A stretch of DNA of 64,000 bases. Origin: MedAcidi-G1 sp002294285. GTDB lineage: Bacteria; Actinomycetota; Acidimicrobiia; Acidimicrobiales; MedAcidi-G1. This document shows positions 18,287 through 26,627 of the stretch, one piece after another. The translations under genes were made by a program, and so were the position numbers. The stretch is from the NCBI GenBank assembly GCA_963999645.1, contig CAXEUY010000008.1:1-64000 (forward strand), in the 5' to 3' direction. Positions within the stretch are counted from its first letter, which is position 1. Each line of letters starts with the position of its first letter. A model generated the notes under the pieces. The model was not told where the DNA came from. It made no database searches and saw only the letters and a program-made list of their open reading frames with translations.

Positions 18287-19601
18287 CTGCTTTGTCTTCC
18301 GGTTGAGCCATTATGTGGTCGAGCATTGCTTTAAGTTTCATATCTGTTTCGATTAGTTCTCGTTCAGGATCTGAGCCGGCTACAACACCGGCTCCCGCAA
18401 AGAGTGTGGTTCCTTCTTTGTTGACGAGACCAGATCTCAATGCAACACGAAATTCACCCGCTCCGGAAATATCTAACCAGCCAATTGGTCCTGCAAACCA
18501 TCCACGGTCAAAACTTTCGTATTTTTGCCTGAGATCGTTTGCCCGTTTGAGAGGATGTCCGCTTACTGCTGGTGTTGGGTGAAGTGCTTCAACCACGTCG
18601 AAAAGGTTCATATTTGGGTCTAGTTTTGAGTTAATTGGCGTATAGAGATGCTGGATGCCGTTGAGCTTCATTATTGTTGTATCCCTTGTGGCTTTAGCTT
18701 CTAAACCCAAAGAGTTGAGTCTTCTGATTATTTCCTCAACCACCAGTACATGTTCGTTTCTTTCTTTGGGGCTAGTTAGCAAACCTTGGCTTAAAGCGCT
18801 ATCCAATGCATCATCTGATGATCTCGGCGCTGACCCTGCAAGGGCAGCAGTATAGAGTTTTGAATCTCTCGCAGAAGCAAGTCTTTCTGGCGTTGAGCCC
18901 ACAAAAGCGTTCCCATCTTTGTGGACACAGAAAGTAGCACAACCAGGATATGAGTTTCTTAGAGAAGATAACAGTTTCTGTAACACAGGTTTTTGATCAA
19001 TAAACAGGCGCCTACAAGGGACAGCTTTTTCCAGATCGCCATTTTGTATCTCATTTAGAGCTGTGGTTACAAGGTTTTTATAGTGTTCACGGTCTTCTTC
19101 ATTAGCTGCGAGTTTCGGTTCCGTATCATCTGGTTGAATAGGAGCCGGAGAAGGCAACATTGGGGCTTCTTTTAAAGATGTATTCGTTGAAGTCAACCAT
19201 GTGTCTCCTCCTATCTTAAGTATTTGGAATTTTGGAAAAACAAGACGACTGTTACCCAGAAAATCCCAGTCTTTATTGTTGCTTTTTTCGTCAAAAGAAA
19301 ATCCCACCGCAAAACGTGGTGGAGGGGCGCCGACAGGGGCTTCCCAGTCAATAAGATCTGTTATTTTCTCAAAATTATTACTTGCATCAGTAAATCTCTC
19401 TGGACCTTCAAAGGAAAGTGAAACAACTTCTCCTATACCTATCCACGATGTTTCCTCTTCAGGGATTTCCCAGAACCAGTAGAGTTCATCAGAAGAGGTT
19501 TCAGGCAGCCAAGACAAAGGGTCACTAGCTGGACCAGAAGGAATTTGGACAGTTGTAACGGACAGATGATTTATTGACTCATCTTCACCAGCTAACGCCA
19601 T
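18279..19601 (-). CDS. menF: isochorismate synthase
   Basis: A chorismate-binding enzyme converting chorismate to isochorismate. Recognisable segments are VGSTPERLAS, AALAGSAPRS, the SPKERNEHVLVVEEI region, HPTPAVSGHPLKRA and FAGPIGWLDISGAGEFRVALRSG near the C-terminus with the Mg-binding glutamates. Salicylate and enterobactin enzymes are close relatives; overlap with menD (8 bases) and with the MerR gene upstream (10 bases) supports the menaquinone role. Confidence 0.92.
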   Translation of the reverse strand: MALAGEDESINHLSVTTVQIPSGPASDPLSWLPETSSDELYWFWEIPEEETSWIGIGEVVSLSFEGPERFTDASNNFEKITDLIDWEAPVGAPPPRFAVGFSFDEKSNNKDWDFLGNSRLVFPKFQILKIGGDTWLTSTNTSLKEAPMLPSPAPIQPDDTEPKLAANEEDREHYKNLVTTALNEIQNGDLEKAVPCRRLFIDQKPVLQKLLSSLRNSYPGCATFCVHKDGNAFVGSTPERLASARDSKLYTAALAGSAPRSSDDALDSALSQGLLTSPKERNEHVLVVEEIIRRLNSLGLEAKATRDTTIMKLNGIQHLYTPINSKLDPNMNLFDVVEALHPTPAVSGHPLKRANDLRQKYESFDRGWFAGPIGWLDISGAGEFRVALRSGLVNKEGTTLFAGAGVVAGSDPERELIETDMKLKAMLDHIMAQPEDKADE

Positions 19602-20353
19602 TCGCAGGTCACCACCAAATTCTCAGGATCAGAGGCAATAAGTGCATTTGATAGGACTGTTTTATCGCGACCGTCTATACGCTCCAAAGAACGTGTGACT
19701 AAACTTTTGTGAAAATGTTGAGCCACAAGACGTATAACTGATGGAAGTAGATCCTTTACTACTACAGCTAGATCTTTTTCAGAAGAAACAGAACTTCTTT
19801 CTTTTACATGCTCTTCGAAAAGATCTATAGCCCTATCTACTACCTCTTCCACATTTGATGAATGGTATTGAGCGAGAGAGACAAGTTCTTCCAAAGGGAT
19901 ACCGGCATTGGCGATAGCTACTCCTGCCTGAACCATACTTACAGAATTTTCGTCAAACAGTGGTTCTTCATCATTAAAGACTGGTTGTAGTAGGCCGTTA
20001 TCGCATAAAAGCACGACGAGACCTTCGGGTACACCCGCTTTGGCTGCCACTTCAGGTCGACTCAGACTTCTAGCCTTTGAGTCTTCTTCCACCAAATGTT
20101 TTAAGTCTTCTGAGGTGCTTCCATCTAGTGTTTTCCCTTTCAGTAGTGAAATCTGCCGTAAAGAAAAACCTTCTAAAGCTAATTTTTTAATTTCGTCAAG
20201 ACGTGAAAGATGCTCATCGTCATAGATAGCTCGACGACCATTTTTCTGCGGTGGAGCGATTAAATCAAGCCCTTGATAGTAGCGGATTGTGTCTACACTG
20301 ATTCCTGCTTTTAAAGCGAGATCCTCAACACTGTATGCATTTTGCAAGTTCAT
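19592..20353 (-). CDS. MerR-family regulator with two MerR-like DNA-binding domains
   Basis: Residues 6-74 form a clear MerR winged helix (YSVEDLALKAGISVDTIRYY, then the wing with NGRRAIYDDEHL and the GFSLRQISLLKG helix). Residues about 97-165 look like a second, diverged copy (SRPEVAAKAGVPEGLVVLL with DNGLLQP, then AIANAGIPLEELVSLA). The C-terminal 90 residues are helical and have no metal-binding cysteine pattern, so a metal sensor is unlikely. It is the first gene of the men operon and overlaps menF by 10 bases. Tandem palindromes lie just upstream, so it probably regulates itself and hence the men genes. Confidence 0.88.
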   Translation of the reverse strand: MNLQNAYSVEDLALKAGISVDTIRYYQGLDLIAPPQKNGRRAIYDDEHLSRLDEIKKLALEGFSLRQISLLKGKTLDGSTSEDLKHLVEEDSKARSLSRPEVAAKAGVPEGLVVLLCDNGLLQPVFNDEEPLFDENSVSMVQAGVAIANAGIPLEELVSLAQYHSSNVEEVVDRAIDLFEEHVKERSSVSSEKDLAVVVKDLLPSVIRLVAQHFHKSLVTRSLERIDGRDKTVLSNALIASDPENLVVTCEWR

Positions 20354-20365
20354 ATTTTCACCAAA

Positions 20366-20396
20366 ATTTTAAGAGTAATTACTCTAAGAGTAACAA
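20366..20396 (-). promoter_or_regulatory. predicted MerR-type promoter (19-bp spacer) of the MerR-men operon
   Basis: On the minus strand a -35 TTGTTA (20391-20396) and a -10 TAAAAT (20366-20371) are separated by 19 bases. That overlong spacer is the hallmark of promoters activated by MerR proteins, and it contains the whole palindrome AGAGTAATTACTCT. The transcript would start only a few bases before the ATG at 20353. No transcription data support this; it is read from sequence alone. Confidence 0.5.
20372..20385. promoter_or_regulatory. operator-like palindrome 1 (AGAGT-N4-ACTCT)
   Basis: AGAGTAATTACTCT is a perfect 14-bp palindrome placed inside the predicted 19-bp spacer upstream of the MerR gene. 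It is likely a binding site for the MerR protein encoded next to it. Confidence 0.6.
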
Positions 20397-20400
20397 CTCT
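20387..20400. promoter_or_regulatory. operator-like palindrome 2 (AGAGT-N4-ACTCT)
   Basis: AGAGTAACAACTCT repeats the arms of palindrome 1 with the same 4-base centre and starts 15 bases after it. Two tandem sites match a regulator that carries two MerR-like domains or binds as two dimers. Confidence 0.55.
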
Positions 20401-20408
20401 CAATAAAT

Positions 20409-20437
20409 TTGACTCTAAATAAGGCTATTGTTAGATA
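20409..20437 (+). promoter_or_regulatory. possible promoter of the selenoprotein gene
   Basis: TTGACT (20409-20414) is a good -35 match, followed 17 bases later by TAGATA, a poor -10. The leader would be very short, although AGGAGA (20441-20446) is a strong ribosome site before the ATG at 20453. The tandem palindromes lie immediately upstream of this -35. Confidence 0.3.
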
Positions 20438-20452
20438 AATAGGAGAAATTAA

Positions 20453-21370
20453 ATGTCTGCAAATGGTCCAGTTGACTACATACAAAGAACTCGAGAGCAG
20501 TACGCTCGCCTCGGCTACGACGATTACAGGTGGGCTGAAAGAAAAGAAACTCCACCGTGGGCCCCTATCACGAAACCGGTTGCAGAATCCAATGTTGCCC
20601 TAGTTGCTTCAGGAGGTGCTTACACCAAAGGACAGGTTGCATTTCACTGGGAAGATGACACCGGAGTTCGTCTGATTCCCTCGGGAGAACCTGCTAGTGA
20701 TGTTCGAGTAACTCATTTCGCTTATGACTTAGAGCCTGCTAGAGAAGATCCAAACATAGTTTTCCCTACCGACAGACTCCGTGAGTTAGTTGAGGAAAAA
20801 ACTATTGGGAGTTTGGCAACAAATTCCATTGCTTGCATGGGAGGAATCTATTCAGCTAGACGCGCTGAAGAGGAGTTAGCTCCATCGATCCTTGATTCTG
20901 TTTCCAACATGCCTGGTCCGCCAGTCGATTTGGTTTTACTGGTTCCTGTTTGACCTGTGTGTCACCAGACCGTGGGTCTGGTAGCGAGAACTTTGGAAGA
21001 AGCAGGATTTCCAACAATATGTTTGACAGCTGCGAGAAGCATTACTGAATCGGTAAACCCTCCAAGAGCGGCATTTGTTGACATGCCCTTGGGTTATACG
21101 GCTGGTCGCCCTCATGAACCCGAATTTCAAAAGGATTTACTGCGTAAGGTTTTTACGGCCGTGGAAGAGATAGAAATACCTGGGTCAATAGTTGATTTAG
21201 ACATTTCTTGGTCTGAAGGTGAATCTTGGAAAGACAAGGCAACAAGTGGATTAAACAATGGGGTTAATTCTGCAGAAGGTGATAGTAGACAACCTCGATT
21301 AAGCGAACCCCAGTATCAGTATGAAGAAGATAGAGTCGCAGCGGAAAACAATACCGGAAGGGAGAAATAA
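20453..21370 (+). CDS. selenoprotein of the glycine/sarcosine/betaine reductase B (GrdB-like) family, Sec at residue 167
   Basis: A 305-residue reading frame is crossed once by an in-frame TGA at 20951-20953. Coding sense continues on both sides: ...VDLVLLVPV-U-PVCHQTVGLVARTLEEAG. The layout around it (DPNIVFPTDRLRELVEEKTIGSLA before, UxxC at the site, then a helix leading to EEAGFP) parallels clostridial GrdB, where selenocysteine occupies the same place in a UxxC motif. A SECIS-like hairpin begins 10 bases after the TGA. Sec would be the catalytic redox residue of a thiol/selenol reductase-type enzyme; the substrate is unknown. No GrdA, GrdC/D or thioredoxin gene is adjacent, so a role other than glycine reduction is likely. 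The frame ends 2 bases before an esterase gene. Automated annotation would split this gene at 20953. Confidence 0.85.
20951..20982 (+). promoter_or_regulatory. UGA selenocysteine codon with bacterial SECIS-like hairpin
   Basis: After the TGA (20951-20953) the segment ACCAGACC (20964-20971) pairs perfectly with GGTCTGGT (20975-20982) around the three-base loop GTG (20972-20974). The 8-bp stem, the G at the start of the apical loop and the 18-base distance from UGA to loop agree with the published bacterial SECIS pattern (short upper stem, G in the first two loop positions, 16-37 bases from UGA). SelB would bind it to insert selenocysteine. Confidence 0.8.
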
Positions 21371-21372
21371 AA

Positions 21373-22302
21373 ATGCCACTTGATGAAACACTCAGCTCAA
21401 TACTTGAAGGCGCAGCTGAAGATGCACCCGAAATGAATTTCGATGTACTGACCCCAGAAGAGTTCAGGGTGATAAATGGTGACTATTCAGAAGGTGGCGG
21501 AGAAAACGTTGAGACGATAGAGGACTTGAATTTATTAGATTCTGACGGGGGAGATATGTCCATCAGGATTTATCGACCAGAAGGGTCACCCAGTAAGTCA
21601 CCCGCAGCAATTTTTTTCCATGGAGGTGGTTGGGTGGTTGGCAACATAAACAGTCATGACGGTCAGTGTCGAGGCTTGGCTAACAGTTCCGGCATGGTAA
21701 TTATTGCGGTTGATTACAGAAAAGCACCTGAACATCCCTTCCCAGTCCCACCAGAAGACTGTTACTCCGCACTTAGTCAAATAGTAGAAAACGCAGATGA
21801 TTACGGGATAGATCCTGAACGACTCGCAGTAGTTGGCGATAGTGCCGGAGCAAACTTGGCAACCGTAGTTTGTCAAATGGCTAGAGACAGAAATGGCCCA
21901 AATATCAAATATCAGACGCTTTTTTACGGTTGTTTTGACATTGACACCTATGGATGGCCTTCGCATAAGGAAAGCTCAGACCCAATCCTCCCAATGGATA
22001 TGATGCGCTGGTTTTACCGACATTATGTAGGTTCCGAGAATTTCATCGAAGAACCCTATGCGAGTCCGCTACGTTCAGAGGATCTATCAGGTTTACCACC
22101 CGCACAGGTTATTACCGCTGAACTAGATCCTCTTCGTGATGAAGGAGAAGCGTACGCAAAGGCTCTGAATGAAGCAGGTGTGGAAACTCATTACGAGTGC
22201 ATATCGTCACTCCCTCATGCCTTCTTAGTTTTCTTCGAGTTCGTTCCAGCAGCTAGAGAAGCGATGGAAGCGGCATGTGTTCGACTAGCCGAAAATATTT
22301 GA
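21373..22302 (+). CDS. alpha/beta hydrolase, hormone-sensitive-lipase-like esterase
   Basis: A 309-residue esterase of the acetyl-esterase/HSL family. The oxyanion motif HGGGW is at 83-87, GDSAG with nucleophile Ser157 follows, AELDPLRDEG holds the Asp, and SSLPHAFLVF holds the catalytic His. It likely hydrolyses short-chain carboxyl esters in the cytoplasm. It begins 2 bases after the selenoprotein stop, so the two are almost surely co-transcribed. Confidence 0.88.
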   Translation: MPLDETLSSILEGAAEDAPEMNFDVLTPEEFRVINGDYSEGGGENVETIEDLNLLDSDGGDMSIRIYRPEGSPSKSPAAIFFHGGGWVVGNINSHDGQCRGLANSSGMVIIAVDYRKAPEHPFPVPPEDCYSALSQIVENADDYGIDPERLAVVGDSAGANLATVVCQMARDRNGPNIKYQTLFYGCFDIDTYGWPSHKESSDPILPMDMMRWFYRHYVGSENFIEEPYASPLRSEDLSGLPPAQVITAELDPLRDEGEAYAKALNEAGVETHYECISSLPHAFLVFFEFVPAAREAMEAACVRLAENI

Positions 22303-22308
22303 GGAACA

Positions 22309-23529
22309 TTATTCGGTTTTAGAGCCATCTATGACAATTCCAGAAGAATGCATTGAATCAATTTCAGATTCACTCAGACCCAACTCTTTGAGAATTTCTG
22401 CAGTATGTTCACCCAATTTGGGGGCTAAAGATCTTGGCTCTGCAGGAGTGCCATGAAAATCTACCGGAGTCGAGATCATTAGTGTGCCTGTTGAACCATC
22501 AGGAACATCAAGCAAAGCTCCTGATCCGCTGAAAGTTTGATCCGCTAATAGGTCATCCGGTGAATTTACAGGTGCCCAAAAAAGATCTGGTTCAGAGTTA
22601 AAAATCTCAGCCCACTCATCCAGAGTACGTGTTGCAAAAATTTTATCCAGCTCTCCTATCAACTCTTCAGCATTTTTCGCACGTGACCCGGGGTCTGAGA
22701 ATCTTTCATCCTCGATCCATTCAGGATGACCAACCGCTCTTGCTAATGGTGGCCAATGTCTAAACGGTTCTATGCCCACAAGCCAAAATCGTCTACCACA
22801 AGAAGCTTTGTAGTTGTTCATGGCCGGATTACCCATACCCGAACGAGAACCGAGGGCGATTGTACGACCCCACATCAATAAGGCATTTAAGTCAAAGCTG
22901 ATCGTGTAAGCACCTTGTCTTATAAGAGATGCTTCCACTAATTGTCCTTTAGAAGATTTTTCCCTTTCAAAAAGAGCAGCCGAAATAGCTGCTGCAGCGG
23001 ACATAGCCACCGAATGGTCGCCCATACCTCCGCGCTGAAAAGGAGGATCGGAATCCTCGGTAGTCAGTAGACTGGCTATTCCAGAACGAGCCCAAAAGGC
23101 ACCCACATCAAAAGATGGAAGGTCTGCGCTTTTTCCTTCTCGTCCGTAAGCTGTTATGTGGCAGTAGACAAGTTTCGGAAAACGCTCTTCTATTGATTCA
23201 AAATCTATCCCCAGTCGTTTGAGTCCTCCTGGTCGAAGATTAGTAATAAAAACATCAGCGTCATCTAATAAATCAAAGAGTATTTGCAAACCTTCAGGAT
23301 GAGAAAGGTCAATAGCCATTCCGCGTTTCGAACGATTATCCATCTCAAAAACCGGATTAGTGGGCATATCGCCACCTAGTAAAAATTGAAAAATTCTGGA
23401 GGGATCACCTTTTGTCGGCTCAATCTTTGTTACATCAGCACCCCACTCCGCTAGTATCCCTGCAGTCGCAGGTCCAGCTACCCAAATGCCAAGCTCTACG
23501 ACTTTAACTCCATCCATAGGACCAGCCAT
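22309..23529 (-). CDS. CaiB/BaiF-type (family III) CoA-transferase
   Basis: It moves CoA between carboxylic acids. The start of the family III fold is plain (VKVVELGIWVAGPATAGILAEWGADVTKIEP), with DNRSKRGMAIDL and the catalytic Asp in LPSFDVGAFWARSG. The C-terminal domain carries RTLDEWAEIF and APVNSPDDLLAD. I chose the ATG at 23529 because AAGGAAGAG precedes it and the family usually starts with MxGPLxGVKVVEL; the frame opens 9 codons earlier. The substrate is unknown. It converges with the esterase gene. Confidence 0.9.
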   Translation of the reverse strand: MAGPMDGVKVVELGIWVAGPATAGILAEWGADVTKIEPTKGDPSRIFQFLLGGDMPTNPVFEMDNRSKRGMAIDLSHPEGLQILFDLLDDADVFITNLRPGGLKRLGIDFESIEERFPKLVYCHITAYGREGKSADLPSFDVGAFWARSGIASLLTTEDSDPPFQRGGMGDHSVAMSAAAAISAALFEREKSSKGQLVEASLIRQGAYTISFDLNALLMWGRTIALGSRSGMGNPAMNNYKASCGRRFWLVGIEPFRHWPPLARAVGHPEWIEDERFSDPGSRAKNAEELIGELDKIFATRTLDEWAEIFNSEPDLFWAPVNSPDDLLADQTFSGSGALLDVPDGSTGTLMISTPVDFHGTPAEPRSLAPKLGEHTAEILKELGLSESEIDSMHSSGIVIDGSKTE

Positions 23530-23624
23530 ATTCTCTTCCTTTCGAATCTCTAACAAAGACGCTAGGTGGTTTTTGCTGATATTGCGATTTCGGAGATGGG
23601 GAGAAATTTAGCTACGGTCTATGT

Positions 23625-24182
23625 GTGATTCTTTTCGTATGCACAGGAAATACATGTCGTTCACCTATGGCAGAAGCCTTTTTAAAGGATCAACTTGTAC
23701 AAGCATCTTCAGAAATAGAAGTTTTTTCCGCTGGGATAAGTGCGAAGAGTGATGAAAGTGCCTCTGAAGAAGCTAAAAAAGTGATGCAAACTTTCAATAT
23801 TGACCTATCAGGGCACAAAGCTCGATTGTTGAATAACGACATGGTTACTAAAGCAGAATTGATAATCGTGATGACTAGACCTCATGAATTGTCGGTATCA
23901 AAAATTCAACAACAAGCACGTAGCCGAACTTTTTTGGCTGGGGAAATTGTGAGGCTAGGTTCCTTGGTTTCCAAATTAGAAAAATTGCCTCTTTTAAAAA
24001 TGTGGGTTGAAGAACTTCATTCAGCAAGAGGTGGATATATGACATCGGGTAGATCAGCAGACGAGATACATGACCCATTAGGTGAATCTTTTGAAGAGTA
24101 TGAGAAAGTGGCCAAGAGGCTTAATGAAATATGTGGATTTCTATCCAAACTTTTGACTTCTGAAGTAAATAAAAACCCTTAG
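23625..24182 (+). CDS. low-molecular-weight protein phosphatase (arginine/tyrosine phosphatase family)
   Basis: The N-terminal P-loop CTGNTCRS (C6, R12) is the CX5R signature. The C-terminal DEIHDPLGESFEEY supplies the general-acid Asp. At 185 residues it is slightly longer than usual. Thr in the P-loop (CTGNTCRS) is the form seen in protein-arginine phosphatases such as YwlE, but tyrosine phosphatases cannot be excluded. It begins with GTG and is followed 26 bases later by an acyl-CoA dehydrogenase gene. Confidence 0.85.
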   Translation: MILFVCTGNTCRSPMAEAFLKDQLVQASSEIEVFSAGISAKSDESASEEAKKVMQTFNIDLSGHKARLLNNDMVTKAELIIVMTRPHELSVSKIQQQARSRTFLAGEIVRLGSLVSKLEKLPLLKMWVEELHSARGGYMTSGRSADEIHDPLGESFEEYEKVAKRLNEICGFLSKLLTSEVNKNP

Positions 24183-24208
24183 AAGCCTTCAGGCGCTACC
24201 GTTTTATC

Positions 24209-25429
24209 GTGGAGTTCTCTAGAAACAGTCAAGAAGAAAGTTTTGCTGAAGAGGTAAGGACTTGGCTTGAGGAGCACCTAGTCGGCGAGTTCTCAGATTT
24301 ACGAAACCGTGGAGGAACTGGACAAGAAGATATTCCTGTAGAGATTCTTTTGGAATGGGAAAAAGAACTAGCTACAGGAGGCTGGCTAGGGCTTGATTTT
24401 CCAGAAGAACTAGGAGGACGAAATTGTTCACTATTTGAACAGGTTATTTTTCACCAAACTTATGTTGAGTCCAGAGCACCTGGTCGAATACCAAATATAG
24501 GTGTTACGCTTCTGGCCCCAACCCTTGTTGCCTACGGAACAAATGAACAGCAAGAAAGGTTTATTCCAGAGATACTCAACGGAAGTGAATTCTGGTGTCA
24601 GGGCTACTCAGAACCAGACGCAGGTTCAGATTTGGCCAATATCACAACACGAGCTTCAAGCGAAGGGGATCATTGGGTTGTAAATGGTCAAAAAATTTGG
24701 ACTTCTCTTGCGCAATACTCTGATTGGATATTTGTTTTGTGTAGAACAAGCGCAGAAGATACACGTCATCAAGGGTTGTCGTATCTGCTTGTTCCGATGA
24801 AACAGGAAGAAATAGAGATACGTCCAATAGTTCAAATTACAGGTGGTTCTGAATTCAATGAAGTTTTTTTCAACAATGCTAAAACGGACAGAAATTTAGC
24901 AGTAGGAGAACCAGGAGGAGGCTGGTCAGTAGCTATGGGTACACTCGCTTTCGAGCGAGGTGCTTCAACTCTCGGACAACAAACTTCATTTAGTCAAGAG
25001 CTGGATGAATTACTCCAGCTAGCCAAACAGTTAGGGGTCATAGAAGAGCCCGTTATCCGCCAGAAGCTGATGAAAATTTTTTCCGAATTACAGATAATGC
25101 GTTACAACCAAATGCGCATGCTCTCTTCCCTGGACAGAGGCGGAGTGCCCGGACCAGAGATGTCGATAGGAAAACTGTACTGGGCTTCCTGGCATCGACG
25201 CCTAGGAGAACTAGCTCTAAACATCAGAGGTGCTTCTGGGATGATAGGCATGGATCCGACGCCACCTTTAGAAAATCCCCTCGGACATGGATACCTATTG
25301 GACGCTCTGCAACGAACTTTCCTGTACAGTCGGGCCCACACTATTTATGCTGGCTCCAACCAAATCCAAAGAAATATTATTGGCGAGAGGGTATTGGGTT
25401 TACCTCGGGAGCCAAGGGGTTCTGATTGA
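24209..25429 (+). CDS. acyl-CoA dehydrogenase
   Basis: An FAD enzyme of 406 residues that oxidises acyl-CoA to enoyl-CoA and passes electrons to ETF. Signatures are WCQGYSEPDAGSDLANITTRA, the FAD-binding segment WVVNGQKIWTSLAQYSDW, and the C-terminal IYAGSNQIQRNIIGERVLGLP. The usual catalytic Glu position near AHTIYAG reads A/G, as in the actinobacterial FadE branch that places the base elsewhere or forms heterotetramers. The start is GTG. A thiolase gene follows after 43 bases. Confidence 0.9.
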   Translation: MEFSRNSQEESFAEEVRTWLEEHLVGEFSDLRNRGGTGQEDIPVEILLEWEKELATGGWLGLDFPEELGGRNCSLFEQVIFHQTYVESRAPGRIPNIGVTLLAPTLVAYGTNEQQERFIPEILNGSEFWCQGYSEPDAGSDLANITTRASSEGDHWVVNGQKIWTSLAQYSDWIFVLCRTSAEDTRHQGLSYLLVPMKQEEIEIRPIVQITGGSEFNEVFFNNAKTDRNLAVGEPGGGWSVAMGTLAFERGASTLGQQTSFSQELDELLQLAKQLGVIEEPVIRQKLMKIFSELQIMRYNQMRMLSSLDRGGVPGPEMSIGKLYWASWHRRLGELALNIRGASGMIGMDPTPPLENPLGHGYLLDALQRTFLYSRAHTIYAGSNQIQRNIIGERVLGLPREPRGSD

Positions 25430-25472
25430 AGCTACTTAGAAGATATTCTGAAGTTTGAAGTTAGGAGAGGTA

Positions 25473-26627
25473 ATGAATGACGCTTATATAGTAGATGCAA
25501 TTCGAACCCCGACTGGTCGTAAAGGCGGTGGGCTATCAGAAGTCCACCCGGCTGACTTAGGGGCGCATGTCATAAGTTCCCTTTTAGAGCGAAATGCTGT
25601 AGACCCTGCCCTAGTTGAGGATGTGATTTTCGGTTGTGTTGACACGTTAGGTCCACAAGCAGGCGATATAGCAAGAACAGCATGGTTAGCGGCAGGACTT
25701 CCGGAGTCTGTTCCTGGAACTACTGTTGATCGTCAATGTGGTTCCGGACAGCAGGCTGTTAGTTTCGCTGCAATGGGTGTTTGGGCCGGAGTTCAGGACT
25801 TGGTTGTAGCAGGTGGCGTGCAAAATATGAGCATGGTGCCAATAGGAATGGCTCTTGAAGCAGCAGCTCCATTAGGCCATGACGATCCTTTTTCAGGTTC
25901 CAAGGGTTGGGTAGAGCGTTACGGAACACAAGAAATATCACAATTCAGAGGAGCTGAAATGATAGCTGAAAAATGGGATATCACTAGAGAAGAGATGGAA
26001 CGATTCGCATTTGAAAGTCATCAAAAAGCTCTAACTGCTATAGATGAGGGTCGTTTCGATAACGAAATAGCGCCAATCGGACAAATCGAAATGGACGAAG
26101 GTCCTAGGCGCGACATTTCCATGGAGCGGATGAGTGCTTTGAATCCACTTGTAGAAGAGGGAAGGCTCACTGCAGCTCTCGCAAGCCAGATCAGCGATGG
26201 CGCCTCTGCTTTACTGATAGCTTCAGAGAGAGCTCTGAAGGAATTCGATTTGACTCCCAGAGCGAGAATCCATCATGTGAGTGTTCGTGGAGATGACCCT
26301 GTATTTATGCTTACAGGACCAATACCTGCAACTGCATATGCATTAGAAAAAACAGGCATGTCAATTGATGAGTTCGACCTCTTTGAATGCAATGAGGCGT
26401 TTGCTCCTGTGCCTCTCGCATGGATGAAGGAACTGCAAGTGCCCCAGGAAAAAGTGAATGTAAACGGAGGAGCTATTTCTCTTGGTCACCCGTTGGGGTC
26501 TTCTGGATCAAAGTTAATGACAACTTTGTTAAACGAACTTGAAAGAAGTGGGGGACGTTGGGGTTTGCAGACAATGTGTGAAGGTGGCGGTCAGGCAAAC
26601 GTTACAATTATCGAAAGTCTGAATTAG
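25473..26627 (+). CDS. thiolase (acetyl-CoA C-acetyltransferase family)
   Basis: It cleaves or forms 3-ketoacyl-CoA. The active-site Cys is in VDRQCGSGQQA, the His in FECNEAF and GGAISLGHPLGSSG, and the second Cys lies in CEGGGQAN near the C-terminus. The length (about 384) is standard. The ATG at 25473 follows TAGGAGAGG, a strong ribosome site; an upstream TTG in frame is less likely. It probably forms an operon with the acyl-CoA dehydrogenase. Its stop overlaps that of the convergent crotonase gene by 4 bases. Confidence 0.93.
   Translation: MNDAYIVDAIRTPTGRKGGGLSEVHPADLGAHVISSLLERNAVDPALVEDVIFGCVDTLGPQAGDIARTAWLAAGLPESVPGTTVDRQCGSGQQAVSFAAMGVWAGVQDLVVAGGVQNMSMVPIGMALEAAAPLGHDDPFSGSKGWVERYGTQEISQFRGAEMIAEKWDITREEMERFAFESHQKALTAIDEGRFDNEIAPIGQIEMDEGPRRDISMERMSALNPLVEEGRLTAALASQISDGASALLIASERALKEFDLTPRARIHHVSVRGDDPVFMLTGPIPATAYALEKTGMSIDEFDLFECNEAFAPVPLAWMKELQVPQEKVNVNGGAISLGHPLGSSGSKLMTTLLNELERSGGRWGLQTMCEGGGQANVTIIESLN

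Noticed and set aside
20957..21370. Separate GTG-started gene downstream of the short GrdB-like frame
   Set aside because: It is in the same frame as 20453-20953 and starts two codons after the TGA. The joined protein aligns with GrdB across the stop and a SECIS hairpin is present, so it is the C-terminal half of one selenoprotein.
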